NCBI GenBank assembly: GCA_964515115.1
Contig: CAZESB010000008.1
Coordinates: forward strand, 1 to 38,858
DNA from: UBA1370 sp964515115
Lineage (GTDB): Bacteria > Patescibacteriota > Microgenomatia > UBA1400 > PJMF01
Length of the DNA stretch: 38,858 nt
Direction: 5' to 3'
Shown here: positions 37,595 to 38,858 of the stretch, piece after piece
How positions within the stretch are numbered: position 1 is the first letter of the stretch
Layout of the letters: every line of letters begins with the position of its first letter
Notes under the pieces: model-generated
Told to the model about the DNA's origin: nothing
Seen by the model: only the letters and a program-made list of their open reading frames with translations
The model's database searches: none
Position numbers and translations under genes: made by a program

Positions 37595-38858
37595 ATGCTT
37601 AGTATTACCTACATCAGAAACAACGCCGACATTGTCATTAAAGCTTGCCTAGACAAAGAACTTGATGCTGAAGTGGTCGAAAAAATCCTGGAAGTGGATG
37701 AAAAACGCCGCGAGATCCAGCAAAAAGTCGACAAACTCAGGCAGCAAACCAATGACAACGCCAAAGAAATCAAGGCCCTAATCCAGGCAGGCAAAGATCC
37801 CACCAGTGATTTGATTGCCGCTGGCAAAAATATTAAAGAGCAGCTGAAAAAGATCGAGCCAGAACTCAAGGATGCCGAAACCGATTTCAACGAGCTGATG
37901 ATGTACATCCCCAACGTGCCGGCCGCTGATGTGCCAATTGGTCCGGACGAGAGCGGCAACCAGGTAGTGGCTCAGGTGGGAAAAATTCCTCAGTTTGATT
38001 TCAAACCCAAGCCACATCACGAACTGATGGAAAATCTGGGCATGTTGGAAACTGAAAGGGCGGTCAGAATTGCCGGCTTCAGGTCTTATTTTCTCACTGG
38101 CAATGGATTGCTCCTTGAGCAGGCGCTAATGAATTATGCTTTGAAAAGGTTGATTGATGAAGGCTTCAAACCGATGAGCGTTCCGGTTTTGGTCCAGGAA
38201 GAGACCATGTGGGGCACTGGCTATTTTCCCTGGGGGCAAGAGGACCACTACAAAACCCAAGACGGCCAGTACCTGACCGGCACAGCTGAGGTAGCTTTAA
38301 CTGCTTATCATAAAGATGAAGTGCTCACCGAAAAAGATTTGCCCATTAAGCTGGTGGGAATTTCTCCTTGTTTCCGGCGCGAAGTCGGCTCTCATGGCAA
38401 AGACACACAGGGAATTGTCCGGGTGCATCAGTTTAATAAGGTGGAGCAGGTGGTTTATACCGTCGCCAACGAAAACGAAACCAGAGAGTGGCACGAAAAA
38501 ATGACTGGCTATGCTGAAAATTTGTTAAAAGAGCTTAAATTACCGTACCAAAAACTGCTGATGTGCACCGGCGATATGGGCGCGGGGCAGCGCAAAAAAT
38601 ATGACTTGGAAACCTGGTTTCCAGCCCAGGAAAAGTACCGGGAAACCCACTCGGCCAGTTACTTCAATGCTTTTCAGTCCCGCCGGTTGAACATTAAGTA
38701 CCAGGCACAAGATGGCACTACCAAGTATGTTTATACCCTCAACAACACCATGGCGGCTTCACCACGGCTGCTGGCGGCGATTGTGGAAAACTACCAGCAA
38801 AAAGACGGCAGCGTGAAGGTGCCGAAGGTGTTGCAAAAATACTTGGGGAAGAAGGAAA
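37595..38858 (+). CDS. serS: Seryl-tRNA synthetase (3' end cut by window edge)
   Basis: About 421 codons are visible and the stop lies beyond the window. The N-terminal coiled-coil arm that grips the tRNA-Ser long variable loop covers about residues 25-100 (VDEKRREIQQKVDKLRQQTND). Class II motifs follow: HHELMENLGMLETERAVRIAGFR, LTGTAEVALTAYH, ISPCFRREVGSHGKDTQGIVRVHQFNKVEQ (motif 2) and a C-terminal YTLNNTMAASPRLLAAIVENYQ (motif 3). A GAAAGGA ribosome site precedes the ATG. Expression is controlled by the T-box upstream. Nothing is missing apart from the last few residues. Confidence 0.96.
   Translation, partial: MLSITYIRNNADIVIKACLDKELDAEVVEKILEVDEKRREIQQKVDKLRQQTNDNAKEIKALIQAGKDPTSDLIAAGKNIKEQLKKIEPELKDAETDFNELMMYIPNVPAADVPIGPDESGNQVVAQVGKIPQFDFKPKPHHELMENLGMLETERAVRIAGFRSYFLTGNGLLLEQALMNYALKRLIDEGFKPMSVPVLVQEETMWGTGYFPWGQEDHYKTQDGQYLTGTAEVALTAYHKDEVLTEKDLPIKLVGISPCFRREVGSHGKDTQGIVRVHQFNKVEQVVYTVANENETREWHEKMTGYAENLLKELKLPYQKLLMCTGDMGAGQRKKYDLETWFPAQEKYRETHSASYFNAFQSRRLNIKYQAQDGTTKYVYTLNNTMAASPRLLAAIVENYQQKDGSVKVPKVLQKYLGKKE

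Noticed and set aside
1..38858. CRISPR array, insertion sequence, integrase, phage genes or rRNA
   Set aside because: No regularly spaced repeats, transposase or recombinase motifs, terminal repeats or rRNA-like stretches were found.
1..38858. Alternative genetic code with UGA as glycine
   Set aside because: greA and lysS end at TGA at the expected family length, and no essential gene contains in-frame TGA.

Overview
The window reads as a chromosomal segment of an ultra-small-genome bacterium of the Candidate Phyla Radiation (Patescibacteria). The support is indirect but consistent: a two-gene (split) transketolase feeding a lactate dehydrogenase, very short intergenic gaps, a giant Ig-repeat surface protein with a multi-pass C-terminal anchor, a starch/glycogen-type sugar operon, an F1Fo ATP synthase with a drastically shortened delta subunit, and many promoters whose -10 box lies 6-7 nt from an ATG (leaderless mRNAs). 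TGA is used as a stop (greA, lysS), so this is not the UGA-glycine code of Gracilibacteria/SR1. I cannot place it below CPR with confidence; Microgenomates-like is a guess. The 100-N run at 25065-25164 and its 55-bp identical flanks show that this is a scaffolded metagenome assembly.

Layout. 1-3.6 kb: AT-rich accessory genes: a Fic AMP-transferase running off the window edge, a small membrane protein, a HisC-like aminotransferase preceded by what looks like a complete 1:2 / 2:3 / 3:4 ribosome-mediated attenuator, and an unrecognised 247-residue protein. 3.6-9.7 kb: a 1615-residue surface protein, a Maf-type pyrophosphatase and a Gmad2-domain lipo/membrane protein. 9.7-20.5 kb: carbohydrate block (two GT4 glycosyltransferases, a debranching-type glycosidase, GH57, GH15, a BadF-type sugar kinase) interrupted by a metal-homeostasis pair (Fur/Zur-like regulator plus CobW-type GTPase) and an Nmad1/DUF1599 protein. 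20.6-25.2 kb: truB, split transketolase, L-lactate dehydrogenase, mutM and tRNA-Lys(TTT) at an assembly gap. 25.4-33.6 kb: a GspL/PilM-like LytR_C membrane protein and the atpBEFHAGDC operon. 33.6-38.9 kb: greA, a lysyl-tRNA synthetase fused to an HD hydrolase domain, a small GC-rich island, and a serS gene under a T-box riboswitch.

How it fits together. The sugar operon can build and cut an alpha-glucan and phosphorylate the released sugar; split transketolase and lactate dehydrogenase imply pentose-phosphate metabolism with fermentative NADH re-oxidation. The ATP synthase c subunit carries a proton-type rather than sodium-type site.

Most unusual items: (a) the cassette at 36660-37306: strong promoter, a leaderless 11-codon upstream ORF, a 12-bp leader terminator, a GNRA-capped hairpin touching a perfect Shine-Dalgarno, then a small membrane-protein gene whose whole coding sequence is a chain of at least ten near-perfect stem-loops, closed by a 12-bp terminator; (b) the aminotransferase attenuator at 2601-2744, whose leader peptide has tandem His codons placed inside segment 1; (c) the LysRS-HD fusion; (d) the 77-residue delta subunit. 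All functional calls come from reading motifs by eye; no database search was run.
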